DNA of 64,000 nucleotides, taken from Bacillota bacterium. GTDB taxonomy: Bacteria > Bacillota > Clostridia > Christensenellales > Aristaeellaceae. A program made the position numbers and the translations under genes. Every line of letters starts with the position of its first letter. Position 1 is the stretch's first letter. Location: positions 62,001 through 126,000 of the forward strand of contig JAEWSC010000095.1 in the NCBI GenBank assembly GCA_023398575.1. The letters run 5' to 3'. Of this stretch, positions 7,145 through 16,576 are shown one piece after another. The notes under the pieces are model-generated. The model saw nothing but the letters and a program-made list of their open reading frames with translations. It did no database searches and was not told the DNA's origin.

Positions 7145-9532
7145 TTATTCGTAGCTCAGCGTGCCGCCCTGGGAAGCTACATAGTCGGCCCATTCCTTGT
7201 CAGTCTGGGTGAACTTGAGCAGGCGCAGGCCGCCGTAGTTATACATGATGTTGTAATCGAGGGTCGCCCACTCCAACCGCTGGGAATACAGGTCGCAAAC
7301 GGTGGATGTGCCCCACGGAATGCACTGATAGGCGCGGAGGATACCGGTTTCCACCTGGGAGAGAACAGCCAGCTTCACATCCACAAACTCGTCGCCGGCA
7401 TACTCGCCGTCGCCGTTAATGGCCTGTGCCCATCCTTCAAAGGTCTTTTCCACGGTTTCGGCTTCGCCATTTTTGTCAAAGTCGAAGGTGACAGATACCT
7501 TTTCCTTGGTGGGATCCCAGCCATTGCTCTCGTGGATGAGTGCCAGACCGCCCATGTAAGCGGTGTCGCAGTACACGCGGATGGTACTGAAGGGATAGAA
7601 TGCAGCACCGCCCCAAGCGCCGCGGATCATTTCGATCTTGCCGGCGGCAACATCGTCATAGCGCTCTTTCGCGCCAGTCTTGAAGTTGAAGGTGATTTTG
7701 CCCTCAAAGCCGGTGCCCTTGGTGGCCTCGGTGACAAACTGGTTGAGCAGGTCTTGCTGCTTGGTATCATCAGCAGTGGGGGCGGCAGCGGCGGAAGCCA
7801 TGCAATTGATGTTCACAGCCTGGCCCTCGGTGTAGTTGCCGTCGGCGATGGCTTGCTCATACACGCTCTGGAAAAGCTTGCGGGCTTCTTCCACATCGTA
7901 GCCGGTAACGGCGTTGAAGGCGTCATCGATGGTGGCATAGGGTGTGCCCTCGCCATAGGTGATGCCATACAGGCTGAGAACGGCTTCCTTGGCTTCCTTG
8001 GTTTTGCGGTACTGGGATTCGGGATCGTTTTCGATGTCGGTGTAGTACATGTAGTTGAGCAGGTAGTACGCGGGTTTGAAGCCGGCGGAAGCCTGGGCAA
8101 CAAAGGTGGCGCGGTCCATGCTCAGGGAGATGGCCTTGCGGAAATCATCATAGGAGAGAACGCGCTTGTTAGCGCCGTCGTTGGCTTCGGCTTCCAGGGC
8201 CTTCAGGCTGTCCAGGCTGGTAGCAAAGATCCAGCGGAAGGTGTAGGTTTCATCCGTCTTGCGCAGGTAATCGGACATACGATATACAGCCAGGTCTTCG
8301 CTGGTAAGCTCAACGCCGTCCAGTTTGCCTTGGTTGAACAGCTGCAAGGCGGTATTGTGTTCGGAGATGATATCGATTTTCACGCCGGTGGCCATATACT
8401 GGCCCTCGTGAGCGGGATCTTTATAACCGAACCAGTTTTCGTTACGCTCAAGAACGATCTGCTTATCTTTTTCAAAACTGACCATCTTGTAGGGACCGGA
8501 GCACATGGTGGTTTCCAAAGAGGTGCCGTAGTTGGTGGCAACCAGGCCTTCCTTGGTTTCCTTGCCGGCTTCGTACAGGGGTTCGTAAACAATCCAACCG
8601 CTGGTAAAGGAGGTCAGAACATTGAACAGGGAAACAGCAGTTTCGGAAATGTACAGGAACTGGTAATCGCCGGTCTTGACCAGACCAACTTCTTCCCAGG
8701 GCACTTCTTTATACTGGCCGCTGACATAGAAGCAAAACTCTTTATAGGCTTCTTCACGGGTGTCGCCAAAGTTGGCAGCGATGGTAAGAAGGTCTTTTTT
8801 CAGTTCTTCGGTCATGGGCAGGTAGCCGGTCTGATCCTTGTATTTTGCATACAGATCGTTTTTGTCGGCATCCAAAAAATTGGCCTTATAGTCGTCGGTA
8901 TAATAATCAGCGATAGGTGCGCCAAAGAAGGCAACTGATTCGCCGATGTTGAACAGCATGGCGCTGTCTTCCACTTTGTCGTAGCCTTCGCCATTGTACA
9001 CCGGGGTGTATATGTCCTGGCCGACCTTATCGTTATTGATGTAACCGGCGGCGTTTTTCACGGCGGATTCGCCGGAGGTATAGTTGTTGGAACGGTAGTT
9101 CTTCATGGCCGGGTCCAGAAGAGCTTTCATGGAGTAGACATAGGTGTCGGCATTGATGGGCGTACCATCGGCCCAGGTGGCGCCTTCACGCAGGTCGACC
9201 TGGAACACGCGGCGCTCGGTGGCGTCAGGCGCGATGCCCCACTTTTCCTTATCGGCAAAGGTGGCGGTGATGTCGGTGACAGCGGTGGCAAGTTCGTAGG
9301 TCCATGCATAGGTAACCCCATCCTCGCCGATGGTGAGATCGACCAGGGGAGCCTCGATATACGTCATCAGATCGCTTTCATTGCTGTTTTCCCATGCGTG
9401 GGGGTTCCAGTTGAGAGGAGAAGATTCATACGACGTGAGGTACGTATAGGTGGGGGCTTCCTCGGCCTGTGCGACGATACCCATACCGGCGAGCATCGCA
9501 ATGGCCAACATCCATGCGAGTAATTTCTTCAT
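7145..9532 (-). CDS. oppA: Oligopeptide-binding protein OppA (family 5 SBP)
   Basis: Extracytoplasmic substrate-binding protein of 795 residues, about 250 longer than typical OppA. I chose the ATG at 9532 because AAGGAG (9540-9545 on the minus strand) lies 7 nt upstream and a signal peptide follows at once (MKKLLAWMLAIAMLAGMG, cleavage near AQA-EE). There is no lipobox cysteine. The SBP_bac_5 region is evident (LREGATWADGTPINADTYVY) and the C-terminal lobe ends near residue 790. It is the first gene of the operon, with its own promoter at 9590-9618 and a downstream attenuator. Confidence 0.93.
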   Translation of the reverse strand: MKKLLAWMLAIAMLAGMGIVAQAEEAPTYTYLTSYESSPLNWNPHAWENSNESDLMTYIEAPLVDLTIGEDGVTYAWTYELATAVTDITATFADKEKWGIAPDATERRVFQVDLREGATWADGTPINADTYVYSMKALLDPAMKNYRSNNYTSGESAVKNAAGYINNDKVGQDIYTPVYNGEGYDKVEDSAMLFNIGESVAFFGAPIADYYTDDYKANFLDADKNDLYAKYKDQTGYLPMTEELKKDLLTIAANFGDTREEAYKEFCFYVSGQYKEVPWEEVGLVKTGDYQFLYISETAVSLFNVLTSFTSGWIVYEPLYEAGKETKEGLVATNYGTSLETTMCSGPYKMVSFEKDKQIVLERNENWFGYKDPAHEGQYMATGVKIDIISEHNTALQLFNQGKLDGVELTSEDLAVYRMSDYLRKTDETYTFRWIFATSLDSLKALEAEANDGANKRVLSYDDFRKAISLSMDRATFVAQASAGFKPAYYLLNYMYYTDIENDPESQYRKTKEAKEAVLSLYGITYGEGTPYATIDDAFNAVTGYDVEEARKLFQSVYEQAIADGNYTEGQAVNINCMASAAAAPTADDTKQQDLLNQFVTEATKGTGFEGKITFNFKTGAKERYDDVAAGKIEMIRGAWGGAAFYPFSTIRVYCDTAYMGGLALIHESNGWDPTKEKVSVTFDFDKNGEAETVEKTFEGWAQAINGDGEYAGDEFVDVKLAVLSQVETGILRAYQCIPWGTSTVCDLYSQRLEWATLDYNIMYNYGGLRLLKFTQTDKEWADYVASQGGTLSYE

Positions 9533-9589
9533 GGGACCACTCCTTACCTGTTTTTGCCATGACATTTTCATATGTCATAGTTTCATTAC

Positions 9590-9618
9590 AGTATACATGA
9601 ACTGCATACTGCTTTCAA
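9590..9618 (-). promoter_or_regulatory. SigA-type promoter of the opp operon
   Basis: On the minus strand TTGAAA (9618-9613), a 17-nt spacer and TATACT (9595-9590) lie about 58 nt upstream of the oppA start codon. Confidence 0.7.
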
Positions 9619-9689
9619 TATTTTTCGCTTCCAATTAGAAGTTAATTTATTGACAGAATCCGGAAATGAAAGATGCGTAAGGGTAAGCT

Positions 9690-11102
9690 TCATAATGATG
9701 AATTTATGATTTCAGAAGCACCCAGCCAGCGGCCGGTACGAAACCGCATGCTTGTAAGGATACCCCTGACCCACAGGTCGGCTACCATTGCCCACCAGGC
9801 GCCTTGAATGCCCATGTTCATATGCTGAATAAAGAGGTAGGTCAGCGCAAGCCGCAATAGCATGCTTACCAAAGCTATTAAAAAGGGCGCTTTAGTATCA
9901 CCCGCGCCGCGGAGAGCGCCGGCAGATACTAAAAACAAGGCAGTGGCGGGCTGCTCCAAAACGCAAATGCGCAATATGCCCACGCCAGTTAAGCGCACCT
10001 GCGGATCCGGGGTGAATAAGGACAGCCACCACGGGGCTAAAAGGAACAGCACCAAGCCAATGGCGGACATGGTGATAATGCAAAGCCGTATCGACAGTCC
10101 GCCTCTTGAGCGGGCCATACGCGAATCGCCCGCGCCCAGTGATTGGCCAACCAGCGTGGAAGCGGCGGCAGCAAAGCCATAGCCGGGCATGTAGGAAAGC
10201 GACTCGATGGTCACCACCAGATGGTGCGCAGCAAGCTGAACGGTGCCAAGGGCTGAGACCATGCCGATAAATAGTACCTGCCCTAGTGATATGGACAGCC
10301 GTTCCAAGGCTGCGGGTGTACCGATTCTCAGCAGCGGCCGAAGTACGGATGGGTCAGGGCGCAGTTTGCTGGGAGAAAAGCGTAGCCGGCTTTTGCGGCT
10401 CAGCACGGCGGCTAGCGTCCATATGCCGGACAGCGTGGTGGTAATGGCTGTTGCTGTGGCAGCACCGGCTACACCCATGCCCGCGCCAAGTATAGGAAAT
10501 GATACAGAGGATAGGGTGATTTGCCGTGTCGGATAGATCAGGAAAAAGCCAAGTACCACATTCAAAATACTGGCTGCTGTGCTGATTTTCATGGGTGTTT
10601 TCATATCACCTGCGCCTCTTAGCGCTGCCGCCATGGAGATACCGGTGTAATAAGGAATAAATCCTGCACAAAGAATACGCATATAGGTTACCGCGTCTTT
10701 GTGCAAAGCGGGCTCCGCATGCATCCAGAGGGGAATCATGGGGGCGATAAGGTAGGTGAGTATGGTAATGAATATCCCCAATAAAAGGCCCAGCAAAAAG
10801 GTTTGCCTGCAAATGGCTTCGGCCTGCTTTTGATTGCGGGCACCCGTAGCTTTGGCAATCAAAGCGGTGCTGCCGACGCCCACAACTGTCATGAGGCTGT
10901 TGATTACCCAGGTGGGGGCAGAGTTCACCGCGACGGTAGCCGTAGCAAAAGCGCCAAGACCGCCGACCATTATCATATTGGTGATCTGCATCAATGTGCC
11001 CATCAGGTTTTCCATAATGGCGGGAAAAGATAACCGGAGGACATAGGCTCTTTCAGATGCCGGCGACGCTGCCGCATCAGGCGATTGTTGAACCGTGCGC
11101 AT
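9690..11102 (-). CDS. MATE family multidrug/Na+ antiporter
   Basis: Polytopic exporter of 470 residues with twelve hydrophobic segments in two MatE repeats. The first begins at YVLRLSFPAIMENLMGTLMQ and the second near LRIGTPAALERLSISLGQVL. It should expel cationic compounds in exchange for Na+ or H+. The frame is open 70 codons further upstream, but ATG 11102 has AAGGAG 9 nt before it and the family homology begins there. It appears monocistronic, lying between the opp promoter and a divergent phosphatidyltransferase gene. Confidence 0.9.
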   Translation of the reverse strand: MRTVQQSPDAAASPASERAYVLRLSFPAIMENLMGTLMQITNMIMVGGLGAFATATVAVNSAPTWVINSLMTVVGVGSTALIAKATGARNQKQAEAICRQTFLLGLLLGIFITILTYLIAPMIPLWMHAEPALHKDAVTYMRILCAGFIPYYTGISMAAALRGAGDMKTPMKISTAASILNVVLGFFLIYPTRQITLSSVSFPILGAGMGVAGAATATAITTTLSGIWTLAAVLSRKSRLRFSPSKLRPDPSVLRPLLRIGTPAALERLSISLGQVLFIGMVSALGTVQLAAHHLVVTIESLSYMPGYGFAAAASTLVGQSLGAGDSRMARSRGGLSIRLCIITMSAIGLVLFLLAPWWLSLFTPDPQVRLTGVGILRICVLEQPATALFLVSAGALRGAGDTKAPFLIALVSMLLRLALTYLFIQHMNMGIQGAWWAMVADLWVRGILTSMRFRTGRWLGASEIINSSL

Positions 11103-11365
11103 ATATAGGTTCTCCTTTTCAAATGCATTGCAATACTGTAGCATGGTTCGACAGGAAAAACAAGAAGACGGGGACAGGAGAGAATTGTGCTCAAATAGTT
11201 GACAACTGGCTCCGTAATGTGGAGAATGAGTCATCTGCTGCGTGTATATAAAGCTTGCATAGATATTGAATTCATCCGCTTGACGGATCGCCATGGTTTT
11301 ATGAATCTGCAAATATCGCTTCTGGACACACAGCGCAGGGGCATTTTGCTTAAGAAAGGAATCTT

Positions 11366-11908
11366 ATGAAGCTTCATGGTCATTGGGCAAATCTGCTTAC
11401 CTTGCTGCGTATTCCACTGGCGGTTGTATTGCCTTTTTTAGCGCCGCTTGGAACGATGTTTTTACTGGTATATGCTATCTGCTGCATTACCGATTTACTG
11501 GACGGACCTATCGCCCGGAAAACAGGCACACAAAGCAAGCTCGGGGCCAAGCTGGATTCCATTGCTGACCTTGTGCTGGCAGTGATGTTGATGATTGCCA
11601 TATATCCGGTTGTTCATCTAACGTCAGACTTGGTATTTTGGATTTGCGGCATTGCAGTTGTGCGTATTTTTTCCGCGCTGATCGCGTTTGCAAGATTTGG
11701 GGCTGTTGCTATGTTGCATACATACGGTAATAAGTTCACGGGTTTTTTACTCTTTTTACTTCCCTTTTGTCTGGCTTTGATTCCGCATGCGATTCTTGCC
11801 TGGGTGCTGTGTATCGTTGCGACCCTTTCAGCCCTGGAGGAACTGATGATACAGTTAACATCCAAATCTCTGAATTTAAACCAGAAAAGCATTTTTGATA
11901 GGGAATAA
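11366..11908 (+). CDS. CDP-alcohol phosphatidyltransferase (PgsA-like)
   Basis: Membrane enzyme of 180 residues that transfers a phosphatidyl group from a CDP-lipid to an alcohol, probably glycerol-3-phosphate. The family motif DxxDGxxARx8GxxxDxxxD is intact: DLLDGPIARKTG, then GAKLDSIAD (about residues 43-68). Several TMs follow. It is shorter than many PgsA proteins and its C terminus is divergent, so cardiolipin- or inositol-type substrates remain possible. The start has AAAGGA upstream. The gene stands alone and ends at a strong terminator shared with thrS. Confidence 0.85.
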   Translation: MKLHGHWANLLTLLRIPLAVVLPFLAPLGTMFLLVYAICCITDLLDGPIARKTGTQSKLGAKLDSIADLVLAVMLMIAIYPVVHLTSDLVFWICGIAVVRIFSALIAFARFGAVAMLHTYGNKFTGFLLFLLPFCLALIPHAILAWVLCIVATLSALEELMIQLTSKSLNLNQKSIFDRE

Positions 11909-11938
11909 GGGTGCCTGGCAAAGCAAATGAAGGTACAC

Positions 11939-11970
11939 AAAAAGGAGGGGGAACGTTCCTCCTCCTTTTT
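11939..11970. terminator. Bidirectional terminator
   Basis: AAAAAGGAGG...CCTCCTTTTT hairpin with A-tract on one side and T-tract on the other, between the converging phosphatidyltransferase and thrS genes; works on both strands. Confidence 0.85.
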
Positions 11971-12005
11971 GCGTTACAGGTTGATCGAGGTGCTAAATAG
12001 ACCTG

Positions 12006-13946
12006 TCAGACATCTAACTTTTTCGTTGCCACTTCTACTAACAGCTTTTGCAGAATCTCATCCAGATTCATAGCGCCAAGGTTTGCGCCCTTGCGGTCGC
12101 GAACAGTAGCTGTTTTCGTTTCCACTTCCTGATCGCCCAACACCAGCATATAAGGTGTTTTTTCCATTTGTGCCTCGCGAACCTTGAAGCCGATCTTTTC
12201 GTTGCGCTTATCGGCTTCAACCCGCAGGCCAGCCTGAGATAGCTTCATTGCGATTTCATCGGCCCATTCGTCGGCCCGCTCAGTAATAGTGAGCACTTTA
12301 ACTTGCGTGGGGCTGAGCCACAAGGGCATGGCACCAGCGTACTTTTCAATCAGCAGCGCCAGCGTCCGTTCATAGCAGCCGATGGAGGTGCGGTGGATGA
12401 CGATGGGGTGCTTTTTCAGACCATCCTTGTCGGTATATTCCATGCCGAAGCGTTCGGCCAGCTGGAAGTCGATCTGGATGGTGATCATGGTGTCTTCTTT
12501 ACCCCAGACGTTCTTGATCTGAATGTCCAGCTTAGGGCCATAGAAGGCGGCTTCCCCTTCGGCCTCAACATATGTGATGCCGATATGGTCAAGAATGCCC
12601 CGCATCAAATCCTGGGTTTTTTCCCATGACTGAGGATCGCCAATATACTTTTCCTTGTTATTGGGGTCCCACTTGCTGAAACGGTAACTGACATCACTGT
12701 CCAAGCCCAGGGATTCGAGCATATATCTGGCCAAATCAAGACAGCCGCGGAATTCATCCTCAACCTGATCAGGGGTGCAGGCCAGGTGGGCTTCAGATAT
12801 AGTGAATTGGCGCACGCGGATAAGTCCGTGCATTTCACCGGAGGACTCGTTACGGAACAGCGTGCTTGTTTCAGATAGCCGCATAGGCAGGTCGCGGTAG
12901 GAACGGGTTTTGTTTAAATATACCTGGAATTGGAACGGGCAGGTCATGGGGCGCAGTGCGAAGACTTCGCCATCGGCATCCGGGTCGCCCATGATGAACA
13001 TGCCGTCGCGATAATGGTCCCAATGGCCGGAAATCTTATACAGGTCACGCTTGGCCATCAGCGGCGTCTTGGTTAACATATAACCCCGGCGCTGCTCCTC
13101 ATCCTCCACAAAACGCTGCAGAAGCTGTATGACCCTGGTGCCCTTGGGCAGCATGATGGGCAAGCCCTGACCGATATAATCCACCGTTGTGAAATATTCC
13201 AGTTCGCGGCCCAGCTTATTATGGTCGCGCTTGCGGGCTTCCTCCTGCTGGGCGAGATAGGCATCCAACGCTTCCTTGGAATCAAAGGCCGTACCGTATA
13301 CGCGCTGCAGCATTTTATTCTTTTCGCTGCCGCGCCAGTAGGCACCGGCCACCTGCGTTAACTTGAAGGCTTTGACCTTACCGGTGGAAGGAAGGTGGGG
13401 GCCGGCGCACAGGTCTACAAAGTCACCTTGCTTGTAGAAGGAGATCACGGCATCTTCTGGCAGATCGTTGATGAGCTCCACTTTATAGGGCTCGTTGCGG
13501 CTTTCCATCAGGGCGATAGCTTCGCTCCTGGGCAACTCAAACCGCTCCAGCCGATCGTTCTTTTTGACGATGCGAGACATCTCTTTCTCGATGTCCTTCA
13601 GGTTTTCGGGAGAAAAGGCTTCCTCTACATCAAAATCATAGTAAAAACCGCTGTCGATAGCTGGGCCGATGGCCAGCTTGGCTTTGGGGAAAAGCGTTTT
13701 CACTGCTTGTGCCAAAACATGTGAGGCAGTATGACGCAGTGTGCGTTTTCCGGCTTCATCTTCAAAAGTCAAAATATCCAGTACGCAGTCTTCGGTCAGC
13801 GGCTGCCATAGTTCCACAACATTTGTGTCGTTTATCCTGGCGCACAGGGCGGTCTTTTTTAGTTCCTGGCTGATTTGGCCCGCGATGTCCATTGGCGTGA
13901 CGCCCTTGTCAAATTCACGGACATTCCCCTGCAAGGTGATTTTCAT
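12006..13946 (-). CDS. thrS: Threonyl-tRNA synthetase
   Basis: Class II synthetase charging tRNA-Thr, 646 residues. The domains are: N-terminal TGS (MKITLQGNVREFDKG onward), the editing/SAD domain with HTASH (the HxxxH motif), the catalytic core with class II motifs (FRNESSGEMHG, motif 3 region around HRTSIGCYERTLALLIEKY) and the C-terminal anticodon-binding domain (about 545-640). The ATG at 13946 is chosen because GGAGG lies 8 nt upstream and the TGS domain starts there. The gene lies directly downstream of a T-box leader, so it is expected to be induced by uncharged tRNA-Thr. Confidence 0.97.
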   Translation of the reverse strand: MKITLQGNVREFDKGVTPMDIAGQISQELKKTALCARINDTNVVELWQPLTEDCVLDILTFEDEAGKRTLRHTASHVLAQAVKTLFPKAKLAIGPAIDSGFYYDFDVEEAFSPENLKDIEKEMSRIVKKNDRLERFELPRSEAIALMESRNEPYKVELINDLPEDAVISFYKQGDFVDLCAGPHLPSTGKVKAFKLTQVAGAYWRGSEKNKMLQRVYGTAFDSKEALDAYLAQQEEARKRDHNKLGRELEYFTTVDYIGQGLPIMLPKGTRVIQLLQRFVEDEEQRRGYMLTKTPLMAKRDLYKISGHWDHYRDGMFIMGDPDADGEVFALRPMTCPFQFQVYLNKTRSYRDLPMRLSETSTLFRNESSGEMHGLIRVRQFTISEAHLACTPDQVEDEFRGCLDLARYMLESLGLDSDVSYRFSKWDPNNKEKYIGDPQSWEKTQDLMRGILDHIGITYVEAEGEAAFYGPKLDIQIKNVWGKEDTMITIQIDFQLAERFGMEYTDKDGLKKHPIVIHRTSIGCYERTLALLIEKYAGAMPLWLSPTQVKVLTITERADEWADEIAMKLSQAGLRVEADKRNEKIGFKVREAQMEKTPYMLVLGDQEVETKTATVRDRKGANLGAMNLDEILQKLLVEVATKKLDV

Positions 13947-13990
13947 TTCGACATCCTCCTTTTTGTGGGCTCGCAAGGCCGTGGATAAAC

Positions 13991-14196
13991 AAAAAAATCC
14001 GCCCCGATGCCGGGACGGATGAATATCCGCGGTTCCACCCTGCTTGCAAAACCTCTCATTTGACGCTGTATCGCGCGCCTCGCGCCATAGTCGAAGGATG
14101 GTATCCCTGCGCTTCTTCCGTCAGACGCTTTCAGCCGCGGCGCCCAATCTCTTGGCGGTGATCTGCGGGGGCATGTTCCTTGTCATCCCGTGGATT
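13991..14196 (-). promoter_or_regulatory. Threonine T-box leader of thrS
   Basis: The T-box sequence AGGGTGGAACCGCG lies at 14041-14028 and is followed by the terminator hairpin ATCCGTCCCG/CGGGGCGGAT with seven Ts (14020-13991). At the base of stem I, GGGATG near 14187 can pair with CATCC, and the codon ACC (14102-14100), followed by an A, lies just inside that helix. It is the likely Thr specifier. Uncharged tRNA-Thr would stabilise the antiterminator made with the T-box bulge. Confidence 0.93.
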
Positions 14197-14202
14197 ATGG
14201 GT

Positions 14203-14232
14203 AGTATATGCCCGAATTAGCCTGTCTGTCAA
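14203..14232 (-). promoter_or_regulatory. SigA-type promoter of thrS
   Basis: TTGACA (14232-14227) and TATACT (14208-14203) on the minus strand, 18-nt spacer, a few bases upstream of the T-box stem I. Confidence 0.75.
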
Positions 14233-14242
14233 TCCCCTTTAG

Positions 14243-16528
14243 TCAAAATGTTTCTTTTTTGCTTTTTCTTATTAAAAAGCCGCGATAGACTCTGAAGCGG
14301 GCCTTTTTCAGCACGTTGAGGGGGGTATACAAACTGACAAACGTATCTTTCGCTACATCGATATCGCCGGCTTGTACGGGGTGACGGCTGTACTGGCTTA
14401 AACACAGAGATTCAGCCATGGGCAAAAGGGGATGGGGATACTTGCTGCCATTGTCGAGCCTGGCCGCAAAGGCAAGGGGGGACTCGGAGGGAGCAGGGTT
14501 TGCTTTATCCAGCCGCAGCAGGTCATACACGCCGCCAATATAAGCGTTCATTGCATCCTTTTCCGTCTTGGCGCGACGGGCTTTGAAGGCGGGCGTAGTC
14601 ATGCGCAGCCGCAGGTAGATAGCCGCTGCCGCAAGTAAAATTGTAAGAATCCACCAAAAGACGGGCGGCAGAGGCGGCTCATCAGGAGGCGTTTGATCCT
14701 CGGGAGGCGGCGCTTCCGAAGGCTGTGTGGATGGGGTAGGAAGCTCCTCCGGTTCGTTTGTAGGCTCCGGCGTTGTATCTTCCGGCGCCGGTGTTACAGT
14801 CGGCGAAGGTTCCGGTGTGTTTTGGGGATCAGGGCTGGGGGAAGGTACTGGCGGCGGGCTTTGCTCTGGCGGATTGTTTTCCTGCTGCTGCGGTGGTGTG
14901 GGGTCAAAAGGCAGCCAGCCAAAGCCGCTGAAATAGACTTCTGTCCAGGCGTGAGCATTCAGCCCGGTCACTTTTGCGGTGCCTGTAGCGTCGGGCTGTG
15001 CCAGGTAGCCTTCTACATACCGGGCGGGGATACCGATCATTCGGCACAACACTGTCATGGCAGAGGCAAAGTAGGTGCAGTAGCCTTCCTTGCTGCGCAG
15101 TAAAAAATAGGTGATAAAATCATTATCCGGAGGTGGGGCGGATGCATCCAGCGTGTAGTGATAGTACCGGCTAAGGTAGGTGTTGATGGCCATCGCCTTG
15201 TCATAGGGTGTTTCGTAATTTTCAGTAATACTGATAGCCAATTCGAACACCCGCTGCTCTAGGTGACCGGGCAATGCCAGGTATTTTTCTGTAAGCCCGG
15301 CATAGTCCGTGTCCGGAAGCCCAGCGGCGGCGTTTACCAACGTGCCAAGCCCCGGGTCGCCCCCCTGTATCAAAGAAGCCTGTATGCTATAGGTATCGCC
15401 CAATTTTAAGTCCCGGGTGATAAATAGCTCGGATGCATTATTAAAGTAGACCACCATGTCGTTCTTGGTAGCCAGTTCTTTGATGCGCTGTGGCGTGAAC
15501 AGGGTCGAAGCGCTGCCGGTTTCCATGGTGACGGAAATCGTTTGAGGTCGCAAAAGCGCTGCGGCCTCAGCTAAATTTGCGTTTGGCAGCGAAGTGTTTA
15601 AAAGCGTATCACGAAGCTGCCGCCATCTGGGCGATATGTATAGATAGCGCCTGCCGCCGGTGGTATCCCGCCACATGCGCCCTGTATACTCATCTTTGAT
15701 AACACCGCGCAGCAGAACATTTTCAGGGGAATTCACCGTCATTACCAAGTGGGCGGTAGGCTTGACTGGCCCACCCAATTGGGAAGGCCCTTCCGGATAG
15801 TATCCTTCGCCCGACAGAGAAAAGACATTGCGGGGCTCGGTAAAGAACAGATAGTCATAAATGGTGCGGCGTACATCCTCGGCGAATTGCTCCATCGGCT
15901 TGGATGCAACGCGGCCCGAGGGCATAACCAAAAAGGCAATCGCCACCGCAATAAGGGCAAGGGGCAGAACCCTTCTGGCAGGCAGATCCTCATGTATGTT
16001 GCGGGAATAGAGAACTACCAGCGAAACAAGTGCCGGCAGGCTGTACACAAGCAGTTCCTGCCGACCGGAAAACCAGACGCCCATCATTGTGATGAGTATC
16101 ATGCCCAAGGCAGGATAAAAGCCTGCACCGCGCATGCATAGGAAATAGGCGGTGACAGAAAAGAGAATGGAAAGCAGAAGCGTTGCCTGCATAGCGAATA
16201 GGGGAAGCGCATCGTGCTGCCCCAGCGTAATTAAATACAATGCCTTGAATACTTGAATAGTAGAGGAAAGCACGATGCTGCCGCCGGGAGATAGAACGGC
16301 TTCAGCAGCCTGCCAGAGGACAAGCCCTGCCAGCACCAACCATTTGATGCGCCTTGTCAAAGAAAGCAGCGATAGCACTATGGCAACGGCAGCGCAGGCG
16401 ATGAGACCTGCCAGCCATAAACTGTCCAGCGACAGGGCAAGGGTCAGTGGCAGCGTAAGACCTGCTGACAACAGAAAAGACAGGCCGGCGCGCGAGAATA
16501 GGTCGCCCAGCTTTTCGTTTTTAGGCAT
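14243..16528 (-). CDS. Membrane transglutaminase-like protein (TgpA/DUF3488 type)
   Basis: A 761-residue protein: six to seven N-terminal TMs, a large extracytoplasmic region, and a transglutaminase core with the catalytic Cys in GYCTYFASAM, the His in LNAHAWTEVYF and the Asp in FDPTPP. A proline/threonine/glutamate-rich linker of about 75 residues leads to a final TM (PVFWWILTILLAAAAIYL) and a cytosolic DUF4129-like tail. The ATG at 16528 has AGGAGG 6 nt upstream. It is the third gene of a MoxR-DUF58-transglutaminase operon, a widespread envelope-associated module; the protein substrate is unknown. Confidence 0.88.
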   Translation of the reverse strand: MPKNEKLGDLFSRAGLSFLLSAGLTLPLTLALSLDSLWLAGLIACAAVAIVLSLLSLTRRIKWLVLAGLVLWQAAEAVLSPGGSIVLSSTIQVFKALYLITLGQHDALPLFAMQATLLLSILFSVTAYFLCMRGAGFYPALGMILITMMGVWFSGRQELLVYSLPALVSLVVLYSRNIHEDLPARRVLPLALIAVAIAFLVMPSGRVASKPMEQFAEDVRRTIYDYLFFTEPRNVFSLSGEGYYPEGPSQLGGPVKPTAHLVMTVNSPENVLLRGVIKDEYTGRMWRDTTGGRRYLYISPRWRQLRDTLLNTSLPNANLAEAAALLRPQTISVTMETGSASTLFTPQRIKELATKNDMVVYFNNASELFITRDLKLGDTYSIQASLIQGGDPGLGTLVNAAAGLPDTDYAGLTEKYLALPGHLEQRVFELAISITENYETPYDKAMAINTYLSRYYHYTLDASAPPPDNDFITYFLLRSKEGYCTYFASAMTVLCRMIGIPARYVEGYLAQPDATGTAKVTGLNAHAWTEVYFSGFGWLPFDPTPPQQQENNPPEQSPPPVPSPSPDPQNTPEPSPTVTPAPEDTTPEPTNEPEELPTPSTQPSEAPPPEDQTPPDEPPLPPVFWWILTILLAAAAIYLRLRMTTPAFKARRAKTEKDAMNAYIGGVYDLLRLDKANPAPSESPLAFAARLDNGSKYPHPLLPMAESLCLSQYSRHPVQAGDIDVAKDTFVSLYTPLNVLKKARFRVYRGFLIRKSKKETF

Positions 16529-16576
16529 GCGGCCCCTCCTTTCTTCATGATACAAAATACGGTTTTACTTTTCTAC

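Noticed and set aside
7532..8938. Long open frame of about 468 codons on the + strand inside oppA
   Set aside because: Antisense shadow of a GC-rich coding region; repetitive composition, no start site, and oppA is clearly the real gene.
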